Positions 35,201 through 44,053 of a stretch of 64,000 bases of DNA are shown here, piece by piece. Source of the DNA: Micromonospora mirobrigensis (GTDB lineage: Bacteria > Actinomycetota > Actinomycetes > Mycobacteriales > Micromonosporaceae); contig NZ_FMCX01000003.1 in assembly GCF_900091555.1 (NCBI RefSeq), positions 646,030 to 710,029 on the forward strand. Direction: 5' to 3'. Numbering within the stretch: the first letter of the stretch is position 1; each line of letters starts with the position of its first letter. A program made the translations under genes and the position numbers. Below the pieces are notes generated by a model. The model worked only from the letters and a program-made list of their open reading frames with translations, was not told the DNA's origin and ran no database searches.

Positions 35201-35428
35201 GTGGAGGTCAAGATCGGCGTCCAGTACGCGCCGCGTGAGCTGGTTCTGGAGAGCGCGCAGTCGCCGGCCGAGATCGAGCAGATCGTGACCGACGCCATGG
35301 CCAGGAGCGAGGGGACGCTGTCCCTGACCGACGAGAAGGGCCGGCGGGTCATCGTTCCCGTCGCCAAGGTCGCCTACGTCGAGATCGCCGAGGCGTCCCC
35401 GCGGTCGGTCGGTTTCACCGTCCGCTGA
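35201..35428 (+). CDS. DUF3107 protein
   Basis: 75 residues from a GTG with AGGAGG 4 nt upstream. The whole chain fits DUF3107 (MEVKIGVQYAPRELVLES, then VIVPVAKVAYVEIAEASPRSVGF). It is a small alpha/beta protein of unknown role, conserved in actinobacteria next to TetR and DEAD-box genes. It probably shares a transcript with the TetR gene 65 nt upstream. Confidence 0.88.
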   Translation: MEVKIGVQYAPRELVLESAQSPAEIEQIVTDAMARSEGTLSLTDEKGRRVIVPVAKVAYVEIAEASPRSVGFTVR

Positions 35429-35434
35429 CCCGGT

Positions 35435-35469
35435 CCGGCCCCCGCGGCGGCACCGCCGTCGCGGGCCGG
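35435..35469 (+). terminator. Hairpin terminator after the DUF3107 gene
   Basis: CCGGCCCCCGCGGCGG and CCGCCGTCGCGGGCCGG pair with one bulge and one mismatch, beginning 6 nt after the stop. Confidence 0.5.
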
Positions 35470-35529
35470 GCCCCGGGCGCATGCCTCGAGCAGCACCGGC
35501 TCGGGCAGCCCCGACCCGCTCGGGCGGGC

Positions 35530-36183
35530 TCAGTTGTTCAGGCCGACGGCCGTCATCCGCGCGGTGTGGTCCGCGGTGAGCCGGTGGAAGAGCCCGGGTA
35601 CGTCCACCCCGTCCCGGGCGATCAGCGCGGTGAGTGCCCCACGGTCCGCGGCGGCGACCCGCCCGGCCTGGGAGAGCGCCTCCCCCACCAGCCGCCGCGC
35701 CCACATCGAGAGCCGGTTGGCCACCCTCGGGTCGGCGTCGATGGCGGCCCGGATCTCGGCCGCCGCGAACTCCGCGTAGCGCGAGTCGTGCAGCACCTCC
35801 CGGATCAGCTGCCGGTACGGCTCGTCGAGCCGGTCCGCGATCGCCCCCAGGAAGTCGTCGGTGATCGCGTCCCCGACGTACGCCTTGGTCACCGCCTCCA
35901 GCCAGTTCCTCGGCTCGGTCGAGTCGTGGTACGCCCGCAGCGCCTCGACGTAGGGCGCCATCGCCTGCTCGGGGGTCGCGCCGAGGGCGGTGAGCCAGTC
36001 GGCGAGCCGCCGGTAGTTGCCGATCTCGGCGGCGGCCAACTCGCTGAGCGTGGCGCGGCGGCGCAGGTCGGGGGCGAGCCTGGCGTCGGCGGCCAGCCGG
36101 TCGAAGGCGACCAGTTCGCCGTACGCGACGAGGCCGAGCAGGTCGATGACGGCGTCGTCGGTCGAGGCGGGCACGGGGCGCAC
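35530..36183 (-). CDS. Ferritin-like-fold protein
   Basis: 217 residues from a GTG; an ATG four codons further upstream (36195) is possible. It is all-helical, with paired motifs AYGELVAFDRLAAD, LSELAAAEIGNYRRL and the second-half DAITDDFLGAIADRL...EVLHDSRYAEFAAAEI, which resemble the Glu/His pattern of ferritin-like diiron proteins. It corresponds to the actinobacterial ferritin-like family usually beside the DEAD-box gene. The role is unknown; a relation to tRNA hydroxylase-type proteins has been proposed in annotations only. It is divergent from the helicase gene. Confidence 0.7.
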   Translation of the reverse strand: MRPVPASTDDAVIDLLGLVAYGELVAFDRLAADARLAPDLRRRATLSELAAAEIGNYRRLADWLTALGATPEQAMAPYVEALRAYHDSTEPRNWLEAVTKAYVGDAITDDFLGAIADRLDEPYRQLIREVLHDSRYAEFAAAEIRAAIDADPRVANRLSMWARRLVGEALSQAGRVAAADRGALTALIARDGVDVPGLFHRLTADHTARMTAVGLNN

Positions 36184-36306
36184 GTTACCGCCCATTCCGA
36201 CCGGGTGCCGTCCCGGCGTATCGACGGATGGTGACGCATACCACAGGGAACACCCCCGGCGTCGGGCGTGTTGGCGATTGACGAGACCGCTGGACTGCGG
36301 CTCAGG

Positions 36307-36312
36307 TAGTAT
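36307..36312 (+). promoter_or_regulatory. -10 element of the DEAD-box gene with long 5' leader
   Basis: TAGTAT preceded by GG, the only good -10 hexamer in the 294-nt gap, no convincing -35. A start near 36318 would give a leader of about 160 nt before the ATG, unusually long for this genome and consistent with post-transcriptional control of a helicase. Confidence 0.35.
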
Positions 36313-36477
36313 TGAGCAGTTGCCGTGGGCGCCGATCCGTTCGAAGTCCAGCCCGCGGTGCGCGTGCGGCCCGGTCCGGCACGGCATTCCGCCGCCGACC
36401 GTGTGGCCCGCGCCAAACCGACAGCGCCCTGCTGGACATGCCGGGGCGCACCCACGAGAGGGCACCCCCAAATCCAG

Positions 36478-38178
36478 ATGAGCGAGCAGACCACCGAACT
36501 CACCACAGGCCAGGAGCTGGCCCCCACCGCCCCGGTCCGCCCGGAGGCACCCACCTTCGCCGATCTGGGCGCACGCCAGGAGACCGTCGAGGCCCTGGCC
36601 GCCGCCGGCATCACCCGCGCCTTCGCCATCCAGGAGTACGCGCTGCCGATCGGGCTGCGCGGCGTCGACCTGATCGGTCAGGCGCCCACCGGCACCGGCA
36701 AGACCCTCGGCTTCGGCATTCCGCTGCTGGAGCGGGTCTTCGCCCCCGCCGAGGGCGGCGACGGCGTACCGCAGGCCCTGGTCGTCGTCCCCACCCGTGA
36801 GCTGGGCATCCAGGTCGCCAAGGACCTCGCCGCCGCGGGCCGGACCCGGGGCGTCCGGGTGCTGCCGATCTACGGCGGCGTGGCGTACGAGCCGCAGATC
36901 GACGCGCTGCGCAAGGGCGTCGAGATCCTGGTGGGCACCCCGGGCCGGCTGATGGACCTCCAGAAGCAGAAGCACCTGCGGTTGGACCGGGTGCGCGCGC
37001 TGGTCCTCGACGAGGCCGACCGGATGCTGGACCTGGGCTTCCTCGACGACGTCGAGAAGATCCTGGCGATGCTGCCGGAGGACCGGCAGACGATGCTCTT
37101 CTCGGCAACCATGCCGGACCCGATCGTCGCCCTGTCCCGGCGCTTCCTGCGCCGGCCGGTGACGATCCACGCCGGGCACACCGCCGAGACCGGCCCGTCG
37201 CCGCAGACCCAGCAGCTGGTCTACCGCACCCACTCGATGAACAAGGTCGAGATCGTGGCCCGGATCCTCCAGGCCGAGGGGCGCGGGCTCACCATGATCT
37301 TCACCCGGACCAAGCGGGCCGCCGACCGGGTCGCCGAGGACCTCGACTTCCGCGGTTTCGCGGTGGCCGCCGTCCACGGTGACCTGGGCCAGGGCGCCCG
37401 GGAGCGGGCCCTGCGGGCGTTCCGCGCCGGCAAGATCGACATTCTGGTCGCCACCGACGTGGCGGCGCGCGGGCTCGACGTCACCGGCGTCACCCACGTC
37501 ATCAACTACGACTGCCCCGAGGACCAGGACACCTACACCCACCGGATCGGTCGTACCGGCCGGGCGGGAGCCAGCGGCGTCGCGGTGACCTTCGTCGACT
37601 GGGACGACATGCCCCGCTGGCGGATCATCGACAAGACGCTGGGCCTGGACATGCCGGAGCCGGCGGAGACGTACCACACCTCCCCGCACCTCTACACCGA
37701 CCTGGACATCTCCACCGAGGTGAGCGGCACCCTGCCGACCGCCGAGCGGACCCGCGCCGGGCTCGGCGCCGAGGTCGAGGAGGACCTGGGCGGTCCGTCC
37801 CGCCGCGGCGAGGGCGGCCGGGGTTCCCGTCGCGGCGAGAGCCGTGGCCGGGGTCGCGGCGAGGGTCGTGGCCGCGGTGAGGGTTCCGGCCGGGGCGACG
37901 GTCGCGGCGAGGGTCGTGGCCGGAGCGGCGACGCCGCCGAGGCGCCGGCCGAGGCCGCCACCGGCGAGGGCGCCACCCGCGCTCCGCGTACCCGCCGCCG
38001 TCGCCGGCTCTCCGACGACGGGGCCGCGGCCGAGCCCACCGGCGTGATCACCGCCGAGGCCGGCGACGCCGAGCCGGTCGCGTCCGCCGAGGGTGGCGCG
38101 ACCAAGCCGCGCCGCCGCCGGCGCCGCCGTGGTGGCGGTTCCGGCGCGGGTACGCCCGCCGAGGCGACCGCCGACTGA
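36478..38178 (+). CDS. DEAD-box ATP-dependent RNA helicase with RG-rich tail
   Basis: 566 residues from the ATG beginning MSEQTTELT; the frame is open for 50 codons upstream without support. All helicase motifs are present: Q motif with TFADLG, APTGTGKT, PTRELGIQ, GTPGR, VLDEADRMLDLGF, SATMP, then RTKRAADRVAEDL, ATDVAARGLD and HRIGRTGRAG. The C-terminal 150 residues are Arg/Gly repeats (RGEG, RGRG) followed by clusters of basic residues, suited to nonspecific RNA binding. It is related to RhlE/CsdA-type proteins. A strong terminator follows. Confidence 0.94.
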   Translation: MSEQTTELTTGQELAPTAPVRPEAPTFADLGARQETVEALAAAGITRAFAIQEYALPIGLRGVDLIGQAPTGTGKTLGFGIPLLERVFAPAEGGDGVPQALVVVPTRELGIQVAKDLAAAGRTRGVRVLPIYGGVAYEPQIDALRKGVEILVGTPGRLMDLQKQKHLRLDRVRALVLDEADRMLDLGFLDDVEKILAMLPEDRQTMLFSATMPDPIVALSRRFLRRPVTIHAGHTAETGPSPQTQQLVYRTHSMNKVEIVARILQAEGRGLTMIFTRTKRAADRVAEDLDFRGFAVAAVHGDLGQGARERALRAFRAGKIDILVATDVAARGLDVTGVTHVINYDCPEDQDTYTHRIGRTGRAGASGVAVTFVDWDDMPRWRIIDKTLGLDMPEPAETYHTSPHLYTDLDISTEVSGTLPTAERTRAGLGAEVEEDLGGPSRRGEGGRGSRRGESRGRGRGEGRGRGEGSGRGDGRGEGRGRSGDAAEAPAEAATGEGATRAPRTRRRRRLSDDGAAAEPTGVITAEAGDAEPVASAEGGATKPRRRRRRRGGGSGAGTPAEATAD

Positions 38179-38192
38179 CAACCGCAGCATCC

Positions 38193-38236
38193 GACATCCC
38201 CCGCACCGGTTCGCCGGTCCGGGGGATGTCCCTTTT
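38193..38236 (+). terminator. Rho-independent terminator after the DEAD-box gene
   Basis: GACATCCCCCGCACCGG and its complement form a 17-bp stem with one mismatch and a UUCG tetraloop, followed by CCTTTT. It is the most canonical terminator in the window. Confidence 0.9.
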
Positions 38237-38389
38237 CCGCCCATGGAGGTCTCCCGGGCCGCTTTGGCCTCCATGGCGTTCCACCGACGGGCGCCCGTGC
38301 GCCACCGGGACAGGCGGCGGGGTGCGGTGCGGGACACCTCGGGGTGGGCCGCCGGTCGGGGTACCGGCGCGGCGCAGGATGATGGACCG

Positions 38390-39535
38390 ATGCCGGAACC
38401 GCTGGATGCCGCCCTGACCGAGGTCCGGGCCCTGCTGCTCGACCCCGCGCTGACCCGGGCGGTGGCCGCCGGACGCCGCAAGGGGCAACGCCCCTCGGTG
38501 GTCCGCGCCGAACTGCGGCCGGTGACCCTCAAGGCCGGGCCCCGGATCCAGATCTCCACCTCGGACGGCTCCCGGCCGTACACCCGGAACGTCGCCCCCG
38601 GCGCGGAGGCCGACGCGGCGGTGGACGCCTTGCTGGCCGAGCCCTTCGGCAACTGGCACGTGGAGACGACCGGGGCCACCCTCCAGCTACGGGTGACCAA
38701 GTCCGGCGAGGCGCAGGTGCACCGGGCGGCCGCCAGCCGACCGGCGCCGGCCGTCGAGGGACACGACCGGGCCAAGGAGTGGCTGCTGGACCCGGGTGAC
38801 CCGCTCTTCGCCGAGATCGGCGGCTCGGCCGCCAAGCGCCGGCAGGTCGACGCGTTCCTGCGGGCGCTGGCGGCCAGCCTGCCGGAGGAGCTGACCGGGA
38901 CGCTGCGGGTGGTGGACCTGGGGTGCGGTAACGCGTACCTGACCTTCGCCGCCTACCGGTACCTGTCGCAGCGGGGCCTCGACGTCGAGCTGGTCGGGGT
39001 GGACGTCCGCGAGGACCAGCGCCGGCGCAACACCGAGCTGGCCGAGCGGCTGGGCTGGGCCGACCGGGTGAGTTTCGTGGCCGGCACGATCGCCGACGCC
39101 GTCGTCGAGCCCGCTCCGGACCTGGTGCTCGCCCTGCACGCCTGCGACACGGCCACCGACGAGGCGCTGGCCCGGGCGGTGCGCTGGGGGGCCCGTTGGG
39201 TGCTCGCCGCGCCGTGCTGTCACCACGACCTGGCCGCCCAGCTGCGCGCGCACCCGGCCCCGGCGCCGTACGAGCTGCTGACCCGGCAGGGCATCCTGCG
39301 GGAACGCTTCGCCGACGTGCTCACCGACGCGGTACGCGCCGGGCTGCTCCGGCTGCACGGCTACCGGGCCGAGGTGGTGGAGTTCGTCGACTCCCAGCAC
39401 ACCCCACGGAACCTGCTGATCCGCGCCCGGCGCACCGGTACGGAGTCGACGCCGGAGCAGCGTGCCGAGTACCGGGCGCTGGTCGACCAGTGGCAGGTCA
39501 CGCCGCGGCTGGAGACGCTGCTCGCACAGCCCTGA
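38390..39535 (+). CDS. Class I SAM-dependent methyltransferase (Methyltransf_32 type)
   Basis: 381 residues from the ATG beginning MPEPLDAAL. The first 140 residues form a distinct N-terminal domain. The Rossmann part has VVDLGCGNAYLTFAAYRYL (SAM motif I), VELVGVDVREDQ (motif II) and LHACDTATDEALARAVRWGARWVLAAPCCHHD. This resembles PF13679, seen in TRM13-like and METTL25-like proteins. A rRNA or tRNA target is plausible but unproven. It is preceded by the helicase terminator and has its own upstream region of 150 nt. Confidence 0.85.
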   Translation: MPEPLDAALTEVRALLLDPALTRAVAAGRRKGQRPSVVRAELRPVTLKAGPRIQISTSDGSRPYTRNVAPGAEADAAVDALLAEPFGNWHVETTGATLQLRVTKSGEAQVHRAAASRPAPAVEGHDRAKEWLLDPGDPLFAEIGGSAAKRRQVDAFLRALAASLPEELTGTLRVVDLGCGNAYLTFAAYRYLSQRGLDVELVGVDVREDQRRRNTELAERLGWADRVSFVAGTIADAVVEPAPDLVLALHACDTATDEALARAVRWGARWVLAAPCCHHDLAAQLRAHPAPAPYELLTRQGILRERFADVLTDAVRAGLLRLHGYRAEVVEFVDSQHTPRNLLIRARRTGTESTPEQRAEYRALVDQWQVTPRLETLLAQP

Positions 39536-39561
39536 GCCGGCACCCGGATCCGGCTGACCGG

Positions 39562-40002
39562 TCAGCGTCGCCGGTCGCCGGAGCCGCCCCGGTCCGCCCG
39601 GCCGCGGTCGAACGCCGACACCCGCTCGCCCGGGCCGCGCTCCGGCACCCGGTCGTGGTCGGCCGGCAGGGTGGGGAACGGCACGACCTTGCCGGGCGCC
39701 TCGGAGTTCCCAGCGGCGGTGAAGGCGTTCCACGAGATGTCCACCAGCAGCTTCTTCAGCTCGGCGTGCCGCTCCGCGGCGTTGCGTTGCAGCGCCAGCC
39801 GGGCCCCGAGCACCACACTCACCAGGGTGGTGGTGATCGCGCCGGTGGCGGCGAAGACCTCGGCGCCGGTCGCCTGGTCCCCGTCCAGGACCAGCACCAG
39901 CAGCCAGATCCAGAAGGCGGCGGCGAAGACGGCGGCCTTCGCCACGAAGAAGAGGCTGACCGCACCGGGGCGGTGCGGCAGCGGGCGGCTCGACTCGGCC
40001 AT
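39562..40002 (-). CDS. Small two-TM membrane protein of unknown function
   Basis: 146 residues from the ATG at 40002 with GAGGAG 4 nt upstream; an in-frame ATG at 40074 lacks one. Two membrane helices lie at about 15-38 and 50-70 (VSLFFVAKAAVFAAAFWIWLLVLVL and VFAATGAITTTLVSVVLGA), followed by a cytoplasmic helix ERHAELKKLLVDISWNAFTAAG and a charged tail. I do not recognise the family. It converges on the methyltransferase gene and diverges from the HTH regulator. Confidence 0.6.
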   Translation of the reverse strand: MAESSRPLPHRPGAVSLFFVAKAAVFAAAFWIWLLVLVLDGDQATGAEVFAATGAITTTLVSVVLGARLALQRNAAERHAELKKLLVDISWNAFTAAGNSEAPGKVVPFPTLPADHDRVPERGPGERVSAFDRGRADRGGSGDRRR

Positions 40003-40150
40003 GCTGCTCCTCGGCGGTTCGCCGGTCCGGACGTGCCTGTCGGACAGCTCGGGTGGCGGGAACGGATCAGGCATCGAGCTTAGTTGACGCGGGACAACCA
40101 ACCACCAGCGCGGGGGCAGTCGTGGTCCCGTGCATGAGACGATCGGGCAA

Positions 40151-40178
40151 TTGCGCGGGCGGGTCGCCGTACTACTCT
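40151..40178 (+). promoter_or_regulatory. Candidate promoter of the HTH regulator
   Basis: TTGCGC (-35) and TACTCT (-10) with 16-nt spacing, about 50 nt before the ATG at 40230. Confidence 0.4.
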
Positions 40179-40229
40179 CGTAGACGCACCGCCCGGTGCG
40201 CCGGCCGGAAAGGGAAGACGCTCAAGCCG

Positions 40230-40646
40230 ATGGGCGCCGTAGAGGTATCGCCGCAGATGGCCTTCGCACGCTTCGTGCGTCGGGCCATCGACGACGCGCG
40301 CGACGAGCGTGGCTGGACCGTCACCGACCTGGCGGCGCACACCGGCGTCGGGCGCTCGACGGTCTTCCGCTGGCTGGCCGGCGACTGGCAGGACTATCCC
40401 GAGCTGGCCAAGGTACGCGGCTTCTGCGCCGCCCTCGACCTGCCGGTGGCCGCGGCGTTCCGCGCGCTCGGCCTTCCCGACGCGGGCGCCGCGCCGCGCC
40501 GCCGCAGCGACGACGGGCCCGTCGAGGCGGACGTCCGGGTGATCATGGAGCGGCTGGCCGACCCGTCCGTGCCGGCCGAGGAGAAGCACCACATCCGGGA
40601 TCTGCTGCGCTACCTGGCCCGCCGCCCGGTCCGCCGGGCCGGCTGA
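40230..40646 (+). CDS. XRE-type HTH transcriptional regulator
   Basis: 138 residues; the ATG beginning MGAVEVSPQM is used, though MAFARF nine codons later is possible. A Cro/C1-type helix-turn-helix covers about 10-70: ARFVRRAIDDARDERGWTVTDLAAHTGVGRSTVFRWLAGDW. The C-terminal part has no known ligand domain and ends in a helical segment (MERLADPSVPAEEKHHIRDLLRYLARRP). The target is unknown. It is divergent from the small membrane protein gene. Confidence 0.85.
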   Translation: MGAVEVSPQMAFARFVRRAIDDARDERGWTVTDLAAHTGVGRSTVFRWLAGDWQDYPELAKVRGFCAALDLPVAAAFRALGLPDAGAAPRRRSDDGPVEADVRVIMERLADPSVPAEEKHHIRDLLRYLARRPVRRAG

Positions 40647-40692
40647 AGGCCCCCGATCCACCGGGCGGGCGGAGCAGGACCTCGGGTCGGGC

Positions 40693-41760
40693 TCAGCCGA
40701 CCGTGAGGGTGAACTCCGCGGTGCGTACCTCGCCGGCCACCTGGAAGTCCAGGTAGAGCCGGTAGCGGCCCGGCCCGGGCGCGGTCAGCCAGAACGTCAC
40801 CGGGTCCCCGGCCGGCGCCGGTTCGGGGTGCACGTGCAGGTAGCCCAGGTCCCCCTCGCGGAGCGCGACCAGGTGGCCGTACGCGCCGAGATAGCGCTCC
40901 AGCGCGGCGGGGGCGTCGCCGGTACGAACCCGGAAGGCCAGCGGCACCGCCGTGCCGACCTTCGGGGTGCCCCGGTAGTCGACGGTGAAGCCGTCGACCG
41001 TCGCGGTCGTGGCGGGGGCGGGCAGCGGGCGCGGCCGGTAGTCGCCGGGCGCCACCAGGTCCACCCCGAGCGTCGCCGCGGTCTGCCGGCCGTCGTCGGC
41101 CAGCGCGGTGAAGTCCGCGTACGCCCGCCAGGCGCCCGGCTCGGCCAGGGTCAGCGGCACCGACCAGGTGCCGTCGGCGGCCATGGTCGGGTGCAGGTGC
41201 TGGTAGCCGGTCAGGTCGCGGCGCACCACGATCAGGTGCATCGGCTTGTCGTGCACCACCGCGAACCGGGTCACCGGTCGCGCCGCGGCGTCCCGGATCC
41301 GGAAGCGGAACTCACCGGGCCGCCCGGCGGTGAACGCGGTGCCCACCGGGGCGAGGGTGTAGCCGGCGGAGGCGACGGCGAGGCCGCCCGCCTCGGCCGG
41401 GTCGGGCTGGCCGGCGACCGCGGATCCGTGCTGGTGGGCACCGGTGCCGGGGGCGTGGCTGTGCTCCCCGCCGGGCGTCGCCGCGCCGGCGGTCGTGGCC
41501 GCGCCGCCCGTCGGGGCGCCGGGGCCGGGGTTGGCCCGGCCGAGGCCGAAGCCGAGCAGCACGGCGAGGACCAGCCCGCCGACGGTGAGCGCCAACCGCA
41601 GGGTGGCGCGGTCCGGTCCGGCCGGCGGGAGTCCCTCGACCGCGGCCGGCCGGTCCGGCCGGACACCGGAGCGGTCGAGGAGGTCGTGCGGGTCGCGGTC
41701 GGCGACGGCCGACCGCCCCTCGCCGGTGGGCGGGGGCGGCACGGGGCGCTGGTCGGCCAT
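40693..41760 (-). CDS. Membrane-anchored extracytoplasmic protein, possible copper-binding
   Basis: 355 residues. A cytoplasmic Pro-rich segment (1-52), one membrane helix (about 54-72), a His-rich linker (GGEHSHAPGTGAHQHG) and two similar beta-domains, each with HLIVVRRDLTGYQHLHP or HLVALREGDLGYLHVHP. The paired HxxxxxxxxxxxxHxHP pattern occurs in extracellular proteins of copper-handling loci, and the fold is probably immunoglobulin/cupredoxin-like. Metal binding is inference from the His clusters; no CopC, CopD or copper P-type ATPase gene is nearby. It faces the HTH regulator's 3' end. Confidence 0.6.
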   Translation of the reverse strand: MADQRPVPPPPTGEGRSAVADRDPHDLLDRSGVRPDRPAAVEGLPPAGPDRATLRLALTVGGLVLAVLLGFGLGRANPGPGAPTGGAATTAGAATPGGEHSHAPGTGAHQHGSAVAGQPDPAEAGGLAVASAGYTLAPVGTAFTAGRPGEFRFRIRDAAARPVTRFAVVHDKPMHLIVVRRDLTGYQHLHPTMAADGTWSVPLTLAEPGAWRAYADFTALADDGRQTAATLGVDLVAPGDYRPRPLPAPATTATVDGFTVDYRGTPKVGTAVPLAFRVRTGDAPAALERYLGAYGHLVALREGDLGYLHVHPEPAPAGDPVTFWLTAPGPGRYRLYLDFQVAGEVRTAEFTLTVG

Positions 41761-41898
41761 GCGACCACGGTACCGGCGCGCCGGCCGGTGCCCGACCGGC
41801 GAACCTCGGCCGTGGCAACCGTCGCAATCCGCGAGGGCCGGGAACTTTTCCGCCACCGCGCCGAACCGACCACGGGCCGGGTCGACGTTCGGTGCGGC

Positions 41899-44034
41899 TC
41901 AGCCGGCCAGCGCGAGGGCCAGCGGCAGCACGTCCGGTGCGCCGGCCCGGCGCAGCAGCCGGGTCACCATGGTCATCGTCCAGCCCGAGTCGACCAGGTC
42001 GTCGACGAGCAGGACCGGACCGGCCAGTCCGCCGACGGCGTCGGCCAGGTCGGCCGGCACGGTGAAGGCGTCGTGCAGGGTGCGTACCCGCTGGGCGCTG
42101 TTGCCACGCGGCCCGCCGGCGCCCACCGGGCCGGTCGGGACCACCCGGCCGAGCAGCGGCAGCCGACCCACCGCGGCGATCCGCGCGGCCAGCGAGTCGA
42201 CCAGCTCGGGGTGACTGCGGGAGCCGACGGCGACCACGCCGGCCGGGCGGCGCGGCCACGGGTCGTCGCCGTGCGCCCAGGCCTTGAGCACCTCCACCGC
42301 CGCCGCCACCACGTCGTCCGGGACCGGACCGTCGGGCGCCTCCGGTCCGACCAGCCCGCGCAGCCGCCCACCCCAGCCCAGGTCCGACAGCCGCCCCACG
42401 GCCCGCCCGGGCAGCGCCTGCTCCGCCGGGGGGATCCGGCCCTTCAGGGGTACGCCCACCGCCGCCAACCCGGTCGGCCAGAGCTTCTTCGGCCCGACCT
42501 CCACGCCGGGGCGACCGAGGAACGTCTGCGCGGCGGTCAGCGCGGCGTCGGACACCTCCGCGGTGAACAGCGCGCCGGCGCAGTTGTCGCACCGGCCGCA
42601 GTCGCCGGCCCCGGCGTCGTCCAGGCATTCCCGCAGGTAGCGCAGCCGGCAGCCGGGCGTCGACGCGTACTGGAGCATGGCCTGCTGCTCGGCGGTGCGG
42701 GCCTGGGCGACGCGGCGCAACCGGGGCTCGTCGTAGACCCAGGGCTCGCCGGTGGCGAGCCAGCCGCCGCGCACCCGGCGGACCGCGCCGTCAACGTCGA
42801 GCACCTTGAGCATCAGCTCCAACCGGGCGCGGCGCAGGTCCACGACCGGTTCGAGGGCCTGAGTGGACATCGGCCGGTCGGTGGGGAGCGCGGCCAGCAC
42901 CGCGCGGACCTGCTCCTCGGGCGGGAAGGCCAGCGAGGCGAAGTAGCGCCAGATGGCGGCGTCCTCCACGCCCGGCAGCAGCAGCACCTCGGCGTGGTCG
43001 ACGGCCCGGCCGGCCCGGCCGACCTGCTGGTAGTAGGCGATCGGCGACGGCGGCGCGCCCAGGTGGACCACGAAGCCGAGGTCCGGCTTGTCGAAGCCCA
43101 TGCCGAGCGCGCTGGTGGCCACCAGCGCCTTGATCTTGTTGTCGAGCAGGTCCTGCTCGGCGGCGCGGCGGTCGGCGTCCTCGGCCTGCCCGGTGTACGA
43201 GGCGACCGACCAGCCGCGGGCGCGGAGGAACTCGGCGGTCTCGGTGGCCGCCGCCACGGTCAGCGTGTAGATGATCCCCGAGCCGGGCAGCCCGTCCAGG
43301 TGGTCGGCGAGCCAGGCCAACCGGTGCGCCGGGCCGGGCAGGTCGAGCACGCCCAGCCGCAGCGACTCCCGGTCCAGGGTGCCCCGCAGCACCAGCGCGT
43401 CACTGCCGTCGCCCGTGCTCAGCTGCTCCGCGACGTCGGTGGTGACCCGGGCGTTGGCGGTGGCGGTGGTGGCCAGCACGGGAGTGCGCTCGGGCAGGTC
43501 GCCGAGGAAGGTACGCAGCCGGCGGTAGTCGGGTCGGAAGTCGTGCCCCCAGTCGGAGACGCAGTGCGCCTCGTCCACCACCAGCAGCCCGGTGGTGGCC
43601 GCCAGCTTCGGCAGGACGGTGTCCCGGAAGTCCGGATTGTTGAGCCGTTCCGGGCTGATCAGCAGCACGTCCACCGCGCCGGCCCGGATCTCGTCGGTGA
43701 TCTCGTCCCATTCGTCGAGGTTCGCCGAGTTGATCGTGCGGGCCTGGATGCCGGCCCGGGCCGCCGACTCGACCTGGTTGCGCATCAGCGCCAGCAGCGG
43801 CGAGACGATCACCGTGGGGCCGTGCTCCCCGTGCTCCCGCAGCAGCGCGGTGGCCACGAAGTAGACCGCCGACTTGCCCCAGCCGGTGCGCTGCACGCAG
43901 AGCACCCGCCGCTGGTCGACCACCAGCGCCTCGATCGCGCGCCACTGGTCCTCGCGGAGCCGGGCATGGTCGCCGGCCAACCGGCGCAGCACCGCCTCGG
44001 CCCGCTCCCGTACCGCCGTCCGATCCTGGCTCAT
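41899..44034 (-). CDS. recQ: RecQ-type DNA helicase fused to a phosphoribosyltransferase-like domain
   Basis: 711 residues. Helicase core: Walker A QRTGWGKS at 48-55, DEAH box at 154-157 (LLVVDEAHCVSDWGHDFRPDY), TATAN, then SALGMGFDKPDLGFVVH and YYQQVGRAGRA. A RecQ zinc region follows with CRLRYLRECLDDAGAGDCGRCDNC. No HRDC domain follows; instead the C-terminus (about 580-711) has the PRPP-binding type strand-loop VLLVDDLVDSGWTMTM (about 674-689) of type I phosphoribosyltransferases. The same fusion is annotated in other actinobacteria as RecQ. Unwinding for repair or restart is expected; what the second domain does is unknown. Confidence 0.9.
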   Translation of the reverse strand: MSQDRTAVRERAEAVLRRLAGDHARLREDQWRAIEALVVDQRRVLCVQRTGWGKSAVYFVATALLREHGEHGPTVIVSPLLALMRNQVESAARAGIQARTINSANLDEWDEITDEIRAGAVDVLLISPERLNNPDFRDTVLPKLAATTGLLVVDEAHCVSDWGHDFRPDYRRLRTFLGDLPERTPVLATTATANARVTTDVAEQLSTGDGSDALVLRGTLDRESLRLGVLDLPGPAHRLAWLADHLDGLPGSGIIYTLTVAAATETAEFLRARGWSVASYTGQAEDADRRAAEQDLLDNKIKALVATSALGMGFDKPDLGFVVHLGAPPSPIAYYQQVGRAGRAVDHAEVLLLPGVEDAAIWRYFASLAFPPEEQVRAVLAALPTDRPMSTQALEPVVDLRRARLELMLKVLDVDGAVRRVRGGWLATGEPWVYDEPRLRRVAQARTAEQQAMLQYASTPGCRLRYLRECLDDAGAGDCGRCDNCAGALFTAEVSDAALTAAQTFLGRPGVEVGPKKLWPTGLAAVGVPLKGRIPPAEQALPGRAVGRLSDLGWGGRLRGLVGPEAPDGPVPDDVVAAAVEVLKAWAHGDDPWPRRPAGVVAVGSRSHPELVDSLAARIAAVGRLPLLGRVVPTGPVGAGGPRGNSAQRVRTLHDAFTVPADLADAVGGLAGPVLLVDDLVDSGWTMTMVTRLLRRAGAPDVLPLALALAG

Positions 44035-44053
44035 CCGGCATTTCTACCAGGTG

